Assembly (NCBI RefSeq): GCF_947072515.1
Contig: NZ_CAMTIG010000016.1
Span: forward strand, 1-64,000
DNA: 64,000 bases
Origin: an uncultured Clostridium sp.
GTDB taxonomy: Bacteria > Bacillota > Clostridia > Clostridiales > Clostridiaceae
Direction of reading: 5' to 3'
Shown here: positions 33,543 to 43,826 of the stretch, piece after piece
How the letters are laid out: each line of letters opens with the position of its first letter
Numbering within the stretch: position 1 is the first letter of the stretch
Translations under genes and position numbers: made by a program
Notes under the pieces: model-generated
The model's input: only the letters and a program-made list of their open reading frames with translations
The model's database searches: none
Told to the model about the DNA's origin: nothing

Positions 33543-34652
33543 TTATTTTTTACTTTCTTCCTCTTGTACACAATTTAATGCAGATTCTATTACATTGTGC
33601 ATATCAAAGTATTTATACTGTCCAAGTCTTCCACCAAATATAATATTCTCTTCGCTTTCTCCAAGCTCTTTATATTTAGCATAAAGATTATTGTTCTTAT
33701 CATTATTTATTGGATAGTATGGCTCATCACCTTTTTCCCAAGTTGCTGGATATTCTTTAGTTATAACAGTTTTTTCTGAATTACAATCTTCAAAATGCTT
33801 ATGTTCAATTATTCTTGTATATGGAATCTCATACTCTGTATAATTTACAACTGCATTTCCTTGATGATTTTCTTCATCTAAGATTTCATCTTCAAATCTT
33901 AAGCTTCTATATTCTAAAGTTCCAAATTTATAATCATAGTATTCATCTATCATCCCTGTAAATACTACTTTGTCTGCTATACTTTCAAGTTCTTCCTTAT
34001 TAGCAAAGAAATCTAGATTTAATTTTACTTCTATTCCCTCTAACATTTTTTCTACTATTTTATTGTATCCATCTATTGGTATTCCTTGATATTTATCATT
34101 AAAATAATTGTTATCAAATGTAAATCTTACTGGAAGTCTTTTTATTATAAAGCTTGGAAGTTCTGTAGCTTTTTGTCCCCATTGCTTCTCTGTATATCCT
34201 TTTATAAGTTTTTCATAAATATCTTTTCCTACTAAACTTATAGCTTGTTCTTCTAAATTCTTTGGATTCTCTATGCCAGCTTCTTTCTTTTGCTCTTCAA
34301 TTTTAGCTTTTGCTTCAGCTGGTGTTTTAACTTTCCATAATCCATAAAATGTATTCATATTAAATGGAAGGTTGTAAAGTTCACCTTTATAGTTTGCTAC
34401 TGGTGAGTTTGTATATCTATTAAATTCTACAAAGCTATTTACATAATCCCATACTTCTTTATTGCTTGTATGGAATATATGAGCTCCATATTTATGAACA
34501 TTTATTCCATGAACATTTTCGCAATATACATTTCCACCTATATGAGATTTCTTATCTATAACAAGACATGTTTTACCTTTTTTATTCATTTCATAAGCAA
34601 AAGTAGCACCAAAAAGTCCTGCTCCTACTACTAAGTAATCATATTTCTTCAT
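33543..34652 (-). CDS. glf: UDP-galactopyranose mutase
   Basis: A 369-residue flavoprotein with FAD site YLVVGAGLFGATFAYE, IGGNVY and the HKYGAHIFHTSNKEVWDYVN motif of UDP-galactopyranose mutases; GGRLGQYKYFDMHNVI near the C-terminus binds flavin and substrate. It converts UDP-galactopyranose to UDP-galactofuranose, so the polymer probably contains galactofuranose. It is 9 bp from the galU stop and 9 bp from the next transferase. Confidence 0.95.
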   Translation of the reverse strand: MKKYDYLVVGAGLFGATFAYEMNKKGKTCLVIDKKSHIGGNVYCENVHGINVHKYGAHIFHTSNKEVWDYVNSFVEFNRYTNSPVANYKGELYNLPFNMNTFYGLWKVKTPAEAKAKIEEQKKEAGIENPKNLEEQAISLVGKDIYEKLIKGYTEKQWGQKATELPSFIIKRLPVRFTFDNNYFNDKYQGIPIDGYNKIVEKMLEGIEVKLNLDFFANKEELESIADKVVFTGMIDEYYDYKFGTLEYRSLRFEDEILDEENHQGNAVVNYTEYEIPYTRIIEHKHFEDCNSEKTVITKEYPATWEKGDEPYYPINNDKNNNLYAKYKELGESEENIIFGGRLGQYKYFDMHNVIESALNCVQEEESKK

Positions 34653-34661
34653 ACTGTTCTC

Positions 34662-35567
34662 CTATTCTTCTTCCTTATCTTCTTTTCTATTTTCAATATT
34701 TAATATACCCTTTAAGTATTCTGTAAATCCATCTTTTAATTCATCTCTTCTTAAAGCATACTCCACAGTTGCTTCTAAAAATCCAAGCTTATCTCCAACA
34801 TCATATCTTCTTCCTTGAAAGTCATATGCGTACATGGCCTCCCTTTTTATAAGTTCTAAAAGTGCATCTGTAAGTTGGATTTCATTTCCTTTACCTGGTT
34901 GTGTCTCAGCTAATATTTCAAATATTCTAGGAGTTACTATATATCTTCCAAGAATAGCAACATTTGATGGCGCTTCATCTACATTTGGCTTTTCAACTAA
35001 GCCCTTAACTTTCATTACTCTATCTTCTATTTCTATTCCTTCAACTATTCCATACTTATCTACTTTGTTATGAGGTACAGTTTGAACACCTAATACAGAA
35101 GTATGATATTCGTTATAACAATCAATCAATTGTTTTAAACATGGCTTTTCATCATTATAAACAATATCATCTCCTAAAAGTATTGCAAATGGTTCTTCTC
35201 CTACAAAAGCTTTGGCACAATTTATTGCATGACCAAGCCCTCTTGGTTCTTTTTGTCTAATAAAATGTATGTCCACCATATTTGAAATATCTTGAACCAT
35301 ATGAAGCATATTCTCTTTTCCTGCATTTTCAAGTTCAAGTTCCAATTCTATACTTCTATCAAAGTGATCCTCTATACATTTTTTACTTCTTCCTGTAATA
35401 ATAAGGATTTCTTCAATCCCTGATGCTATAGCCTCTTCAATAATATACTGTATAGTTGGTTTATCAACTATTGGAAGCATCTCTTTAGGTTGCGCTTTAG
35501 TTGCAGGTAAAAATCTTGTTCCAAGACCTGCTGCAGGTATTATTGCTTTTCTTATCTTTTTATACAT
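34662..35567 (-). CDS. galU: UTP-glucose-1-phosphate uridylyltransferase
   Basis: A 301-residue nucleotidyltransferase with the classic start KAIIPAAGLGTRFLPATKAQPKEMLPIVDKP, a GDDIVYN metal site and VEKPNVDEAPSN. It makes UDP-glucose, the precursor of UDP-galactose used by Glf. The ATG at 35567 has AAAGGA at proper distance; an ATG three codons earlier lies against it. Confidence 0.93.
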   Translation of the reverse strand: MYKKIRKAIIPAAGLGTRFLPATKAQPKEMLPIVDKPTIQYIIEEAIASGIEEILIITGRSKKCIEDHFDRSIELELELENAGKENMLHMVQDISNMVDIHFIRQKEPRGLGHAINCAKAFVGEEPFAILLGDDIVYNDEKPCLKQLIDCYNEYHTSVLGVQTVPHNKVDKYGIVEGIEIEDRVMKVKGLVEKPNVDEAPSNVAILGRYIVTPRIFEILAETQPGKGNEIQLTDALLELIKREAMYAYDFQGRRYDVGDKLGFLEATVEYALRRDELKDGFTEYLKGILNIENRKEDKEEE

Positions 35568-35620
35568 CTTAATCATTCCTTTTCATTTTGCATTAATTTT
35601 TCTCACAATTAACTTTTAAT

Positions 35621-36493
35621 CTATTCTTCTTTAATCTTTTTTACTAATAAGTTCACTATTTCAATATCTACTTCCTCATCAAATTTTCTTGCAAATATAT
35701 TCTCACTAGATTTTAATAGTTCAAAATCATTTGATCTATATATATATGGTTTTCCTCTTTGCCAGTCAATTTCTCTAAGTGAATTAGAAATCTCTCCTTC
35801 TCCATATTTATTATAAATTTTCACTTCTATTTTTTTAGTGAAAATTATACTTTGTAAAAAATGCTCATCCGGACACAGCGTATTCTTAAAAGTTTTGTAT
35901 ATCCACACTCTCTCTTGAACAATTCTTCTTGCTAATTTATCTGTTATGCTGAACCAATTAGATCCCTTCTTAATCACCACATTGTTATTTCTACTATATC
36001 CAAAAATATTTTGTATTTTTATACTTACTTTATTAAAAATTTTATTAAAATTTCTAAATCCTCCTCTTAATTTTTTTGTATAATAAAATTTTTGACACCT
36101 CTTGCTATACTCTTCATTTTCTTTCTCATCACAAAAATGGATAAATTCAAACCCATTGTTCTCTACAAAAAAATTATTGATTTCCTCATTTGATTTGATA
36201 CTTATATCGACTCCCGATATAAGATGATAATAATCTGCCTTACCTTTTATTGCTAGCTCTAATAAATCTAACTCACATTCTACTTGTGATATATCTCCCC
36301 ACAGTATTTTTTTTCTATCAATGAATGTTATTTTTCCTAGCTTCACTTTATTTTCAATTTCATTTTTAGGAAACTCTTTACTATTGTAGTCAATATGAAT
36401 ATAAAAGCTAGTATCTTTTCCATCTAATATTTCAATATTTTTCTTCAATATTTCATAATTATTATGTGCTATTATCAAATATGCATGTTTCAT
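35621..36493 (-). CDS. Core-2/I-branching-type glycosyltransferase (GT14)
   Basis: A 290-residue protein starting MKHAYLIIAHNNYEILKKNIEIL, with DYYHLISGVDISIKSNEEINNFF and FIHF, the features of the bacterial GT14 'beta-1,6-N-acetylglucosaminyltransferase-like' family. It would add a side branch or linkage to the repeat unit. The start at 36493 follows AGGAG; a longer frame would overlap the preceding gene. Confidence 0.78.
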   Translation of the reverse strand: MKHAYLIIAHNNYEILKKNIEILDGKDTSFYIHIDYNSKEFPKNEIENKVKLGKITFIDRKKILWGDISQVECELDLLELAIKGKADYYHLISGVDISIKSNEEINNFFVENNGFEFIHFCDEKENEEYSKRCQKFYYTKKLRGGFRNFNKIFNKVSIKIQNIFGYSRNNNVVIKKGSNWFSITDKLARRIVQERVWIYKTFKNTLCPDEHFLQSIIFTKKIEVKIYNKYGEGEISNSLREIDWQRGKPYIYRSNDFELLKSSENIFARKFDEEVDIEIVNLLVKKIKEE

Positions 36494-36512
36494 TCTCCGC
36501 TCCTCACTAAAC

Positions 36513-37487
36513 TTATTTTTTATACTCAATCCAAACCTTTCTAAATGTCTTTTTACCCAACATCAATACTAAGATAGCTATCTTATCTCTTTTATTTGCT
36601 TTTTTATCTAATACTACATATTTTGAATTCGCTTTTATTTTCTTTATAAGCTCATCTTCAATTTTTTCATATTTTCCATTACACATTAAAACTTGCCTTA
36701 GCATATTAAAATTCGAAATATTACCTCTTCTTCTTGCTGCTTTTTTTAAATTTGGATAATTCATATCAATAAATTCTATCATTCTATCAGTATACTCTAT
36801 TAAATCCATTTTTCTTATATTAAAGCTCTCATTCATTATTGATGATTTTCTAATTAAATAAAAATACTTTCTTTCTGGCCCAAATACTATTTTTTTTGCC
36901 TCATTTAAAATTTCATACATAATAGCAATATCTTCATATAATTTTCCTTTTGGAAATCGTCTTTCTTTGAATAATTCTTTATTATACATTTTTCCCCATG
37001 CAGAATGATCAAATAATTTCTGATACAATATAGTTTCTATAGCTTCTTCATCATTTAATAACCTTATTGGCTCATTTTCATTTGCACTTCCTATAGGTTT
37101 TTTTTCTCCATTTTCAAAATACTCATAAAAACTACAAACTGAAATTTTAGCGTTATGTTCTTTCACCATTTCATATAGATATTCAATATAATCATTACTA
37201 ACAAAATCATCACTATCAATAAAAACTAAATATTCACCTTTTGCTACATCAATTCCATAATTCCTTGCATCCGATAGGCCTCCATTTTTTTTATCTACTA
37301 TCTTTATTCTTTTATCACTTTTTTCATATTTTTCACAAATTTCTAATCCTGAATCTGTTGATCCATCGTTCACTAATATTATCTCTATATTTTCATATGT
37401 TTGGCTTATTATACTTTCTATACATTTACCTAAATAATTTTCTACATTATATATAGGTACTATAATACTAATTAACTCTTTATTCAT
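36513..37487 (-). CDS. Family 2 glycosyltransferase
   Basis: A 324-residue GT-A enzyme: ISIIVPIYNVENYLGKCIESIISQTYENIEIILVNDGSTDSG, then the DxD-type LVFIDSDD. It transfers a sugar from a nucleotide donor to the lipid-linked repeat unit; the sugar is not predictable. Part of the tightly packed capsule operon. Confidence 0.9.
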   Translation of the reverse strand: MNKELISIIVPIYNVENYLGKCIESIISQTYENIEIILVNDGSTDSGLEICEKYEKSDKRIKIVDKKNGGLSDARNYGIDVAKGEYLVFIDSDDFVSNDYIEYLYEMVKEHNAKISVCSFYEYFENGEKKPIGSANENEPIRLLNDEEAIETILYQKLFDHSAWGKMYNKELFKERRFPKGKLYEDIAIMYEILNEAKKIVFGPERKYFYLIRKSSIMNESFNIRKMDLIEYTDRMIEFIDMNYPNLKKAARRRGNISNFNMLRQVLMCNGKYEKIEDELIKKIKANSKYVVLDKKANKRDKIAILVLMLGKKTFRKVWIEYKK

Positions 37488-37497
37488 TATTCACTCC

Positions 37498-38568
37498 TTA
37501 CCCAAATATACTATGATATGGTAGTACTTGTTGATATCCTTTTATAACAATTGTGTGTATTAAATAGAATCCATATAATCCAACTACTACGAGTTTCAAA
37601 AGATTTCTTATCATCTTACTTTCTATTTTACTTAATAAAAAAGGAATAAATAAAATTTGAGTAAATGTAAAACATAAAATTGCTCTAGATATTAAAGGAA
37701 TTACCGCTGAAAATAATAATAATTCTACTGTTATAAACTGTAAATTAAGCATTACCATATATTTCCTATCATTTTTCAGTTTTTTATAAAATGCATATCC
37801 AAATAAAAGAATCCCTAAATTAATTATAAATGACCAATAATCAAATACTCCTTTATTAAATGCAGTATGAAAATATCCTATATATTTAGTAAAACTTAGT
37901 ATATATATAAATATATCGTAGATAAACGGCATACATAAAATTGATATTATACTAACTATTATGTGAGTTTTTATCTTTTTATTAAATAAGAAATAAATAG
38001 GAAAATATATAAAAGCAGACATGTGTATCAATGCTGCTATTAATATAAATATAAAATATTTCTTTATATCTCTATTTATTGCATATTTTAAAGCATATAA
38101 AAATATTGCTACGGCCACACTCTGCCTTACAACATTCATTGAAATAAAATATGTTGTTGTTATTACAAATAAAATAATACTTAAAAGTATATACTCTGAT
38201 TGTTCATATATCGCTAAATATATAAAACCACATATAAGTACTGATGTTAATACAAATAACCATTGATAATTTGAAGTACATATTGCCACAATTTTATTTA
38301 TTAGATAAAATCCAATTTCATATCCTCCATTATGTCCTGACTCTACCGATAAAAAGCCTGGTACATATCTATAAAAATAATCTGTTCCTAAACCATATCT
38401 AACAGCTGAAACTAAAAATAGTGGTAAAAATGAACATACTGCTAAAAACTTATATACAATAGTATTAATTATTTTTGCATTTCCTACATTCCCCTCTACT
38501 CTTTTTGCTGTAATTGCTAAAAATGCAAATACCAAAGATATTAATAGGGCGCTTATATAAATTTCCAT
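37498..38568 (-). CDS. EpsG-family polysaccharide polymerase (Wzy-like)
   Basis: A 356-residue protein with about 10 membrane helices and the EpsG pattern FLVSAVRYGLGTDYFYRYVPGF after the second helix. This family acts as the Wzy-type polymerase joining repeat units outside the cell membrane. It lies between two glycosyltransferase genes, 9-10 bp from each neighbour. Confidence 0.85.
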   Translation of the reverse strand: MEIYISALLISLVFAFLAITAKRVEGNVGNAKIINTIVYKFLAVCSFLPLFLVSAVRYGLGTDYFYRYVPGFLSVESGHNGGYEIGFYLINKIVAICTSNYQWLFVLTSVLICGFIYLAIYEQSEYILLSIILFVITTTYFISMNVVRQSVAVAIFLYALKYAINRDIKKYFIFILIAALIHMSAFIYFPIYFLFNKKIKTHIIVSIISILCMPFIYDIFIYILSFTKYIGYFHTAFNKGVFDYWSFIINLGILLFGYAFYKKLKNDRKYMVMLNLQFITVELLLFSAVIPLISRAILCFTFTQILFIPFLLSKIESKMIRNLLKLVVVGLYGFYLIHTIVIKGYQQVLPYHSIFG

Positions 38569-38577
38569 TCCACCCTC

Positions 38578-39627
38578 CTATTTTTTTCCTTCTTTTATTT
38601 TTTCTATCAGCTCATTCCATTTTGGCATAATATTTTCAATTTTAAATTCATTTGCTTTTAACTTAGCTTCTATAGCCATTTTTTTTATTTTTTCTTTATC
38701 TTCTATTAGACAATTAATTTTTTCTGCTAATTTTTCTACATTGTTTGCCTCAACTAAAAAGCCATTTTTTCCATCTATAATTAACTGACGTGGTCCTGTC
38801 TCGCAATCAAAACTTACACAAGGTAATCCAAATTCCATAGCTTCTATCAATACCATCGGTAATCCTTCCCACCTAGAACTAAGCACAAAAAAATCTGCTG
38901 ATTTATATATTTTATCGATAGTTTTTGTAGGTGGTATAATCTCAATCGAATTGTCCAAACTTAATTCAGATATTTTCTTGTTAAAGCTTCCTTTTAATTC
39001 ACCTTCACCAACTATTTTCAGTTTCCAATTTTTCCTATCAATTAGTTTCCATGCATCAATCAGCATATCTTGACCCTTCTGTTCAGTTAACCGTCCAATA
39101 TTTAATATAATATTATTTTCATGACTACTTTCTATATCACTCTTAAAGCTACACGGATTATTAATCTGAATACAGTTCTTTACCCATGGTTTAATTATAT
39201 CTCTATCCTTTATTGTTAATGTCACTACACATTCAAAGTTTTTATAAAAAATTCTTTTCATTCCTCTAAGTAATTTAGGTGTTGTAAAATAGTCACAATG
39301 TTCTGTTGCTATTATTTTACTTTTTGTATTAATACTAGCAATACCAACAAATAAATTTAATAACCTCATTGATAATGTAATGTAAATTTTTTCTTCATTT
39401 ACTTTTAAAATTCTATGTAACTTTTTCAACATGTCTATTTTTCCATTACTTCTCAATGGAATTTTTTTTATTCTCTTATCAAGTTCATAAAATGACTCTT
39501 CACAATTATCTAAAATTAAAATTTCAACTCTATTTTCTTGAACAAATTCATTTGCTAATAATGAAATAACTCTCTCTCTTCCCCCACTTCCTTTAATACT
39601 ATCAATAATAAAACATATTTCTTTCAT
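38578..39627 (-). CDS. Family 4 glycosyltransferase
   Basis: A 349-residue GT-B enzyme. The C-terminal domain has NIGRLTEQKGQDMLIDAW, IVGEGELK and SSRWEGLPMVLIEAMEFGLPCVSFDCETGPRQLI, the EX7E donor-binding region. N-terminal ICFIIDSIKGSGGRERV is the family's acceptor-domain start. The ATG at 39627 is favoured by GGAG 8 nt upstream. Confidence 0.9.
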   Translation of the reverse strand: MKEICFIIDSIKGSGGRERVISLLANEFVQENRVEILILDNCEESFYELDKRIKKIPLRSNGKIDMLKKLHRILKVNEEKIYITLSMRLLNLFVGIASINTKSKIIATEHCDYFTTPKLLRGMKRIFYKNFECVVTLTIKDRDIIKPWVKNCIQINNPCSFKSDIESSHENNIILNIGRLTEQKGQDMLIDAWKLIDRKNWKLKIVGEGELKGSFNKKISELSLDNSIEIIPPTKTIDKIYKSADFFVLSSRWEGLPMVLIEAMEFGLPCVSFDCETGPRQLIIDGKNGFLVEANNVEKLAEKINCLIEDKEKIKKMAIEAKLKANEFKIENIMPKWNELIEKIKEGKK

Positions 39628-39645
39628 CAATTTCACTCCACATCT

Positions 39646-40524
39646 TTACTTTTTACTTTTACTTTTTTTCACCTTGAAATTTTTTTCAAAAAATATGTAA
39701 TTCCACATCCTGTTTCCATATTTAAAAATTTTATCTGATTTCACACTCTTTTTTTCATATTGTTCTATTTCTGTCGGCCCATCTCCTATAAAAGCAACTG
39801 GTAATTCTTTAACTTTCAAATTATTTTTCAATATATATATATTTATTAATCTTTCTGATAAAAAGCCAAATACTCTAGCTTGTTGCTTATCATCCGGTAT
39901 TTTTATTCTATTCTCTAGTTCAAATAATACATTAAATATAAAATTCATCATTTTAATATATTGTTCTTTATTTAAAATAAACATATTATACAACCAACTC
40001 TTATTTTGATTTAAATATTTCTTTGCTATCTCACTATATTCTGGATACTTTCGTGATATTATTTCAAAAGTATCTACTAAATGCTCCTTAATATGCATAG
40101 TCGCATATTGCGCTTTTATACTTATAGGATATACTCTTTTTCTAGGTAAAATCACATCATACTTCTTTAGTATATCTAAAAAATATTCTTCTGATTTTTT
40201 ATCTATTTCCATAAACTTTTCTATATTCATTCGAACTATAGCTGAGTTTTTAAACTCAGCTATATCTGGTAAAAAATATCTTCTATAATGATTTAATCCT
40301 ATAAAATCAACATTGTCATTTCTATTTTTCAAATACCAATATAAACCTGTTAGTTCACAATAATTGTCATTTTTATCTGATATATGATTTCCTGTATGAT
40401 CTCCTAAATAACCTATATCAGCCTTACCATATCTTCCAACATGTATCGGTAAATATATATCATTATTAGGCATAATTGCCTTCTTATGAGCTGCTATTAG
40501 TATTTCTATTTTTTGATTTGACAT
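39646..40524 (-). CDS. DUF4422 glycosyltransferase
   Basis: A 292-residue protein with IEILIAAHKKAIMPNNDIYLPIHVG, then ELTGLYWYLKNRNDNVDFIGLNHYRRYF, the diagnostic stretch of the DUF4422 family found in capsule loci and thought to be glycosyltransferases. A basic C-terminal tail may attach it to the membrane. Its place right after the priming enzyme suggests it adds the second sugar (inference). Confidence 0.82.
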   Translation of the reverse strand: MSNQKIEILIAAHKKAIMPNNDIYLPIHVGRYGKADIGYLGDHTGNHISDKNDNYCELTGLYWYLKNRNDNVDFIGLNHYRRYFLPDIAEFKNSAIVRMNIEKFMEIDKKSEEYFLDILKKYDVILPRKRVYPISIKAQYATMHIKEHLVDTFEIISRKYPEYSEIAKKYLNQNKSWLYNMFILNKEQYIKMMNFIFNVLFELENRIKIPDDKQQARVFGFLSERLINIYILKNNLKVKELPVAFIGDGPTEIEQYEKKSVKSDKIFKYGNRMWNYIFFEKNFKVKKSKSKK

Positions 40525-40558
40525 TGCCCTAACTCCTTTATTAATCCTTAAATTCTTT

Positions 40559-41206
40559 TTATATAGCTCCCTCTTTTTTTATTACTGAAATTATTGTTTT
40601 AAATAAAATTTTAACATCTAATATAATAGATGCGTGATCTATATAATACATATCCATTTCTATTCTTTCATCATAACTTGTATGACTTCTTCCATTTGCT
40701 TGCCAATACCCAGTTAAGCCTGGTGTTACACTAAATAATTTTTTAGCATATTTTCCATACTTCTCTACTTCTTTTTTTACTATTGGTCTTGGACCAATTA
40801 CCGACATATCCCCTTTTAATATATTAAAAAGTTGTGGTAACTCATCTAAACTTGTTCTTCTTAAAAAATCTCCTACTTTTGTTATTCTAGGATCATTATC
40901 AAGTTTAAAATTCGTATAATATTCTTTCTTTTGTTCTTCTGTAAAGTTGTTAAAAACCTCCTCAGAGTTAACTACCATACTTCTAAATTTATAGATACCT
41001 ATTGTTTTTCCGTTTTTTTCAATTCTATTATGTTTGAAAAAAGCATTTCCTCCATCTCTTTTTACTAATACCACTAATACTATAAATATTGGACTAAATA
41101 TAATTATTGCTATTAGAGATGAGATAATATCAAATGTTCTTTTTATAGCTAAATATAATAGACTTATATGTTTATTTGCTTCTACATAATATTTGCTATT
41201 TTCCAT
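40559..41206 (-). CDS. Undecaprenyl-phosphate sugar phosphotransferase
   Basis: A 215-residue bacterial sugar transferase with one N-terminal membrane helix (about 28-50) and the catalytic part FKHNRIEKNGKTIGIYKFRSM, RRTSLDELPQLFNILKGDMSVIGPRP and TPGLTGYWQANGRS. It starts repeat-unit synthesis by moving a sugar-1-phosphate onto undecaprenyl phosphate at the inner membrane face. Confidence 0.93.
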   Translation of the reverse strand: MENSKYYVEANKHISLLYLAIKRTFDIISSLIAIIIFSPIFIVLVVLVKRDGGNAFFKHNRIEKNGKTIGIYKFRSMVVNSEEVFNNFTEEQKKEYYTNFKLDNDPRITKVGDFLRRTSLDELPQLFNILKGDMSVIGPRPIVKKEVEKYGKYAKKLFSVTPGLTGYWQANGRSHTSYDERIEMDMYYIDHASIILDVKILFKTIISVIKKEGAI

Positions 41207-41225
41207 TTATCTCTCCCCCTTTTAT

Positions 41226-41990
41226 TTAAAAGATAATAAATCTTTTCTTTTTCTTTTGTTGAAATCTTTCACCTAAAAATTCTATTTTTTCATTTTTTAA
41301 AAGTTTTTTTGAATTTTCACTTACATTTTCTATAAAAATATTATTTATTTTTTTTATTTTCTCTATTCCATCCTTAATTTTAGTAGTTCTCTTCTCCATA
41401 TTATGAGCATCTGAGCCTATAAAGCTATAAACATTATTTTTCAATAATTCTTCCGCTGCTATCTTTGCTTTTTCTCCATGCTTCCCTAGAATACTTCCTA
41501 TATTAAGTTGGAAAAGACACCCTTCATCTATAAATCGATTTACCATTCTTAAATGATTTTGAAAGTAGGAGTATCTTTCTGGATGGGCAATTATTGTAGT
41601 GATTCCTTGTAATTTTAGTTCATATATATCATCTAAAACACTTTCTTGACTTTCTTTCATATTAAGTTCTAATAATAAGTAATTACTATCATTTATTGTT
41701 CCTATTGCACCATTTTCAAAATCATCTAAAAGATTTTCTGAGTAATATACTTCTTGTCCATAGTGGATTTTTATATTTAAATTTCTCTTTTTAATTTCTT
41801 CTCTTAATGCTTCTACTCTCTTTTTGACACTTTCATACTTTTCTTCGCCATAGCCTCTACAGTAGTGAGGTGTTGCCACAATTGCTTTTGTGCCATCCTT
41901 CTCTGCCATTTCTATCATTTTAATAGATTCATCCAATGTTTTTGCTCCATCATCGATTCCAGGCAATATATGTGAATGTAAATCTAACAT
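41226..41990 (-). CDS. CpsB/CapC-type tyrosine-protein phosphatase (PHP family)
   Basis: A 254-residue PHP-domain protein: DLHSHILPGIDDGAKTLDES, VATPHY, IIAHPERY and FIGSDAHNME give the metal-binding His/Asp set of CpsB-type phosphatases. It dephosphorylates the Tyr-rich tail of the adjacent kinase and so controls chain length and amount. The ATG at 41990 follows GAGGTG; the frame is open a further 16 codons into the kinase gene. Confidence 0.9.
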   Translation of the reverse strand: MLDLHSHILPGIDDGAKTLDESIKMIEMAEKDGTKAIVATPHYCRGYGEEKYESVKKRVEALREEIKKRNLNIKIHYGQEVYYSENLLDDFENGAIGTINDSNYLLLELNMKESQESVLDDIYELKLQGITTIIAHPERYSYFQNHLRMVNRFIDEGCLFQLNIGSILGKHGEKAKIAAEELLKNNVYSFIGSDAHNMEKRTTKIKDGIEKIKKINNIFIENVSENSKKLLKNEKIEFLGERFQQKKKKRFIIF

Positions 41991-42003
41991 AAAAAACACC
42001 TCT

Positions 42004-42651
42004 TTATCCATAATAGTAATAATATTTTCCTTTAGCATCTTGGACTCTATTTAATGCAATCCCTATAATCTTTCCTCCAACTTTCTCAAGTTCTTTCTTG
42101 GTTTCCTTAACACTTTCCTTTTTAGCAAATCCTGTTCTTACTACTAAAACTACACCATCTACTAATCTTGAAAGGATTTGAGCATCTGTAACTGCCTTTA
42201 CTGGTGGACTATCTATAATTATCACATCATATTTTCCTTCTAATTCTATTAACAGATTTTCCATAGCTTTTGAACTTAACATTTCTGAAGGATTTGGAGG
42301 CACTACTCCTGCTGGAAGTATATCTAAATATTCATTATGTTTAACAATAAACATTTCATTATGCCCCTTGCTTAATAAAGCATCTGTTAAGCCTTTCCTA
42401 TTTGAAATATTAAAAACCTTGTGTACATTAGATTTTCTTAAATCACAATCTATAAGGATTACCTTTTTTTCTTCTTGTGCAAAGGCTAATGCAACATTGC
42501 TTGCTGTTGTACTTTTTCCTTCTCCTGGAATAGAGCTTGTAAAAAGTACTTTTTTTACCTCTTTATCAAAGGAAGAATATTTTATATTAGTTCTTAACAT
42601 TCTATAACTTTCTGCAGCTACTGATTTGGGATCTTTTTCTACTATTAACAT
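42004..42651 (-). CDS. Capsular tyrosine kinase (CpsD/CapB)
   Basis: A 215-residue BY-kinase with Walker A SSIPGEGKSTTASN, Walker A' VILIDCDLRKSNVHK and Walker B VIIIDSPP, ending in the autophosphorylation cluster YYYYYG. It works with the membrane modulator encoded just before it (TAATG overlap) and is reset by the PHP phosphatase after it. Confidence 0.94.
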   Translation of the reverse strand: MLIVEKDPKSVAAESYRMLRTNIKYSSFDKEVKKVLFTSSIPGEGKSTTASNVALAFAQEEKKVILIDCDLRKSNVHKVFNISNRKGLTDALLSKGHNEMFIVKHNEYLDILPAGVVPPNPSEMLSSKAMENLLIELEGKYDVIIIDSPPVKAVTDAQILSRLVDGVVLVVRTGFAKKESVKETKKELEKVGGKIIGIALNRVQDAKGKYYYYYG

Positions 42652-43382
42652 TATTTTTTTCTCCTTCCTCTAGTAATCGCTCTACTAGAATGCTTTTCCT
42701 TTTGATCACCTTCACTATAATCAATAATCATTCCAATTACAGGGATATCTAAATCTTTTTCTAAATTTTCTTTACTTCTATATGTGTTATCTAAAGCTTC
42801 TTGAACAAATATAATAGCTAATCCAACTAATATTCCCAATATTATTCCTAATAATACATATAATGTTTTATTTGGACTTACTGCTTTTTGAGGATATGAT
42901 GCTTTTTCTAATATTTGAACATTTGAATTTGGTATAAGAATTTTTGATCTTTGAATAAATGAATTTGTAATATTATTTATTACGCTTACTGCTCTCCCTG
43001 GATTTGTATCTCTATAATCAATTTCCATGATTTGAGTATTTGCTTTTGGTGTAACTTGTAAATTTTTCAAAACTTTTTGAGGAGTTAAATCAATTCCTCC
43101 TTGATTTAAGGCTTGTTGAACTAAATCATTAGTTGTAATTACATCTGAATAGGTACTTAATAGATTTTGATACATTTGGACTTCATTATTATCATAACCA
43201 CTATTTATTTTTGTTTCTGATTTTCCTATAAATAGTTTTACACTTGTTTCATACTTTGGCGTTATTATAAAGAAACTTATTATTAAAGAAATAATTAAGC
43301 CTATAACAGTTGTTATTGCTATGATTTTATATCTCTTCTTAATTATTTCTGCAATATCCAAAATATTTATATTTTCTTCCAT
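42651..43382 (-). CDS. Capsular chain-length/kinase modulator (CpsC/Wzz family)
   Basis: A 243-residue protein with an N-terminal helix (about 18-42), an extracellular Wzz domain, the Pro-rich ASYPQKAVSPNKTLY stretch and a second helix (about 170-192), then a basic cytoplasmic tail that activates the kinase. It is the first gene of the leftward polysaccharide operon; the promoter must lie in the 620-bp region to its right. Confidence 0.9.
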   Translation of the reverse strand: MEENINILDIAEIIKKRYKIIAITTVIGLIISLIISFFIITPKYETSVKLFIGKSETKINSGYDNNEVQMYQNLLSTYSDVITTNDLVQQALNQGGIDLTPQKVLKNLQVTPKANTQIMEIDYRDTNPGRAVSVINNITNSFIQRSKILIPNSNVQILEKASYPQKAVSPNKTLYVLLGIILGILVGLAIIFVQEALDNTYRSKENLEKDLDIPVIGMIIDYSEGDQKEKHSSRAITRGRRKK

Positions 43383-43826
43383 TGGACACCATCCTTTTTC
43401 TTCATTTTATAATTTCGTTAAGATTATATCATAATTTTGGAATTTAAAAACTTTTACTCCTATTCTTGCTAATAAGAGAACTTTACTCTATACATTGATT
43501 TTACTCGCTTAAAAGCAAATATTTTGCAGTATTGCACATTTTTTTGATTATTTTAGTCTTAACTATTTTTTAGTAACATTTTCCTATTTTTTTGTGTTTT
43601 TTTTAACCATTCTATTAGTCATTTATTAATTAGACTTCTAAATAGTGAAATTTTTTCAGTTTTTTGTTTTATTCTTCTATTTTTTCTAGTACTTTATTGC
43701 TTTTTTTATTTTTTCCTTTTCAAAAATTTTATTATCTTGAATAATTGCACTTTTTTCTTAACTCATGTTAATAATTTTATTCTTGAATTTAAAAATTTTA
43801 AGCTATATAATTATTCTATAACTTAA
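43383..43826. other. Upstream region of the capsule operon
   Basis: About 440 bp with no gene, extremely T-rich on the + strand, between the divergent capsule operon and the preQ1 riboswitch. It must hold the capsule promoter; candidate -10 boxes (ATTATA on the + strand near 43424-43435) exist but no convincing -35 partner. No antiterminator box or repeat family was recognised. The long spacing allows a long untranslated leader. Confidence 0.5.
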
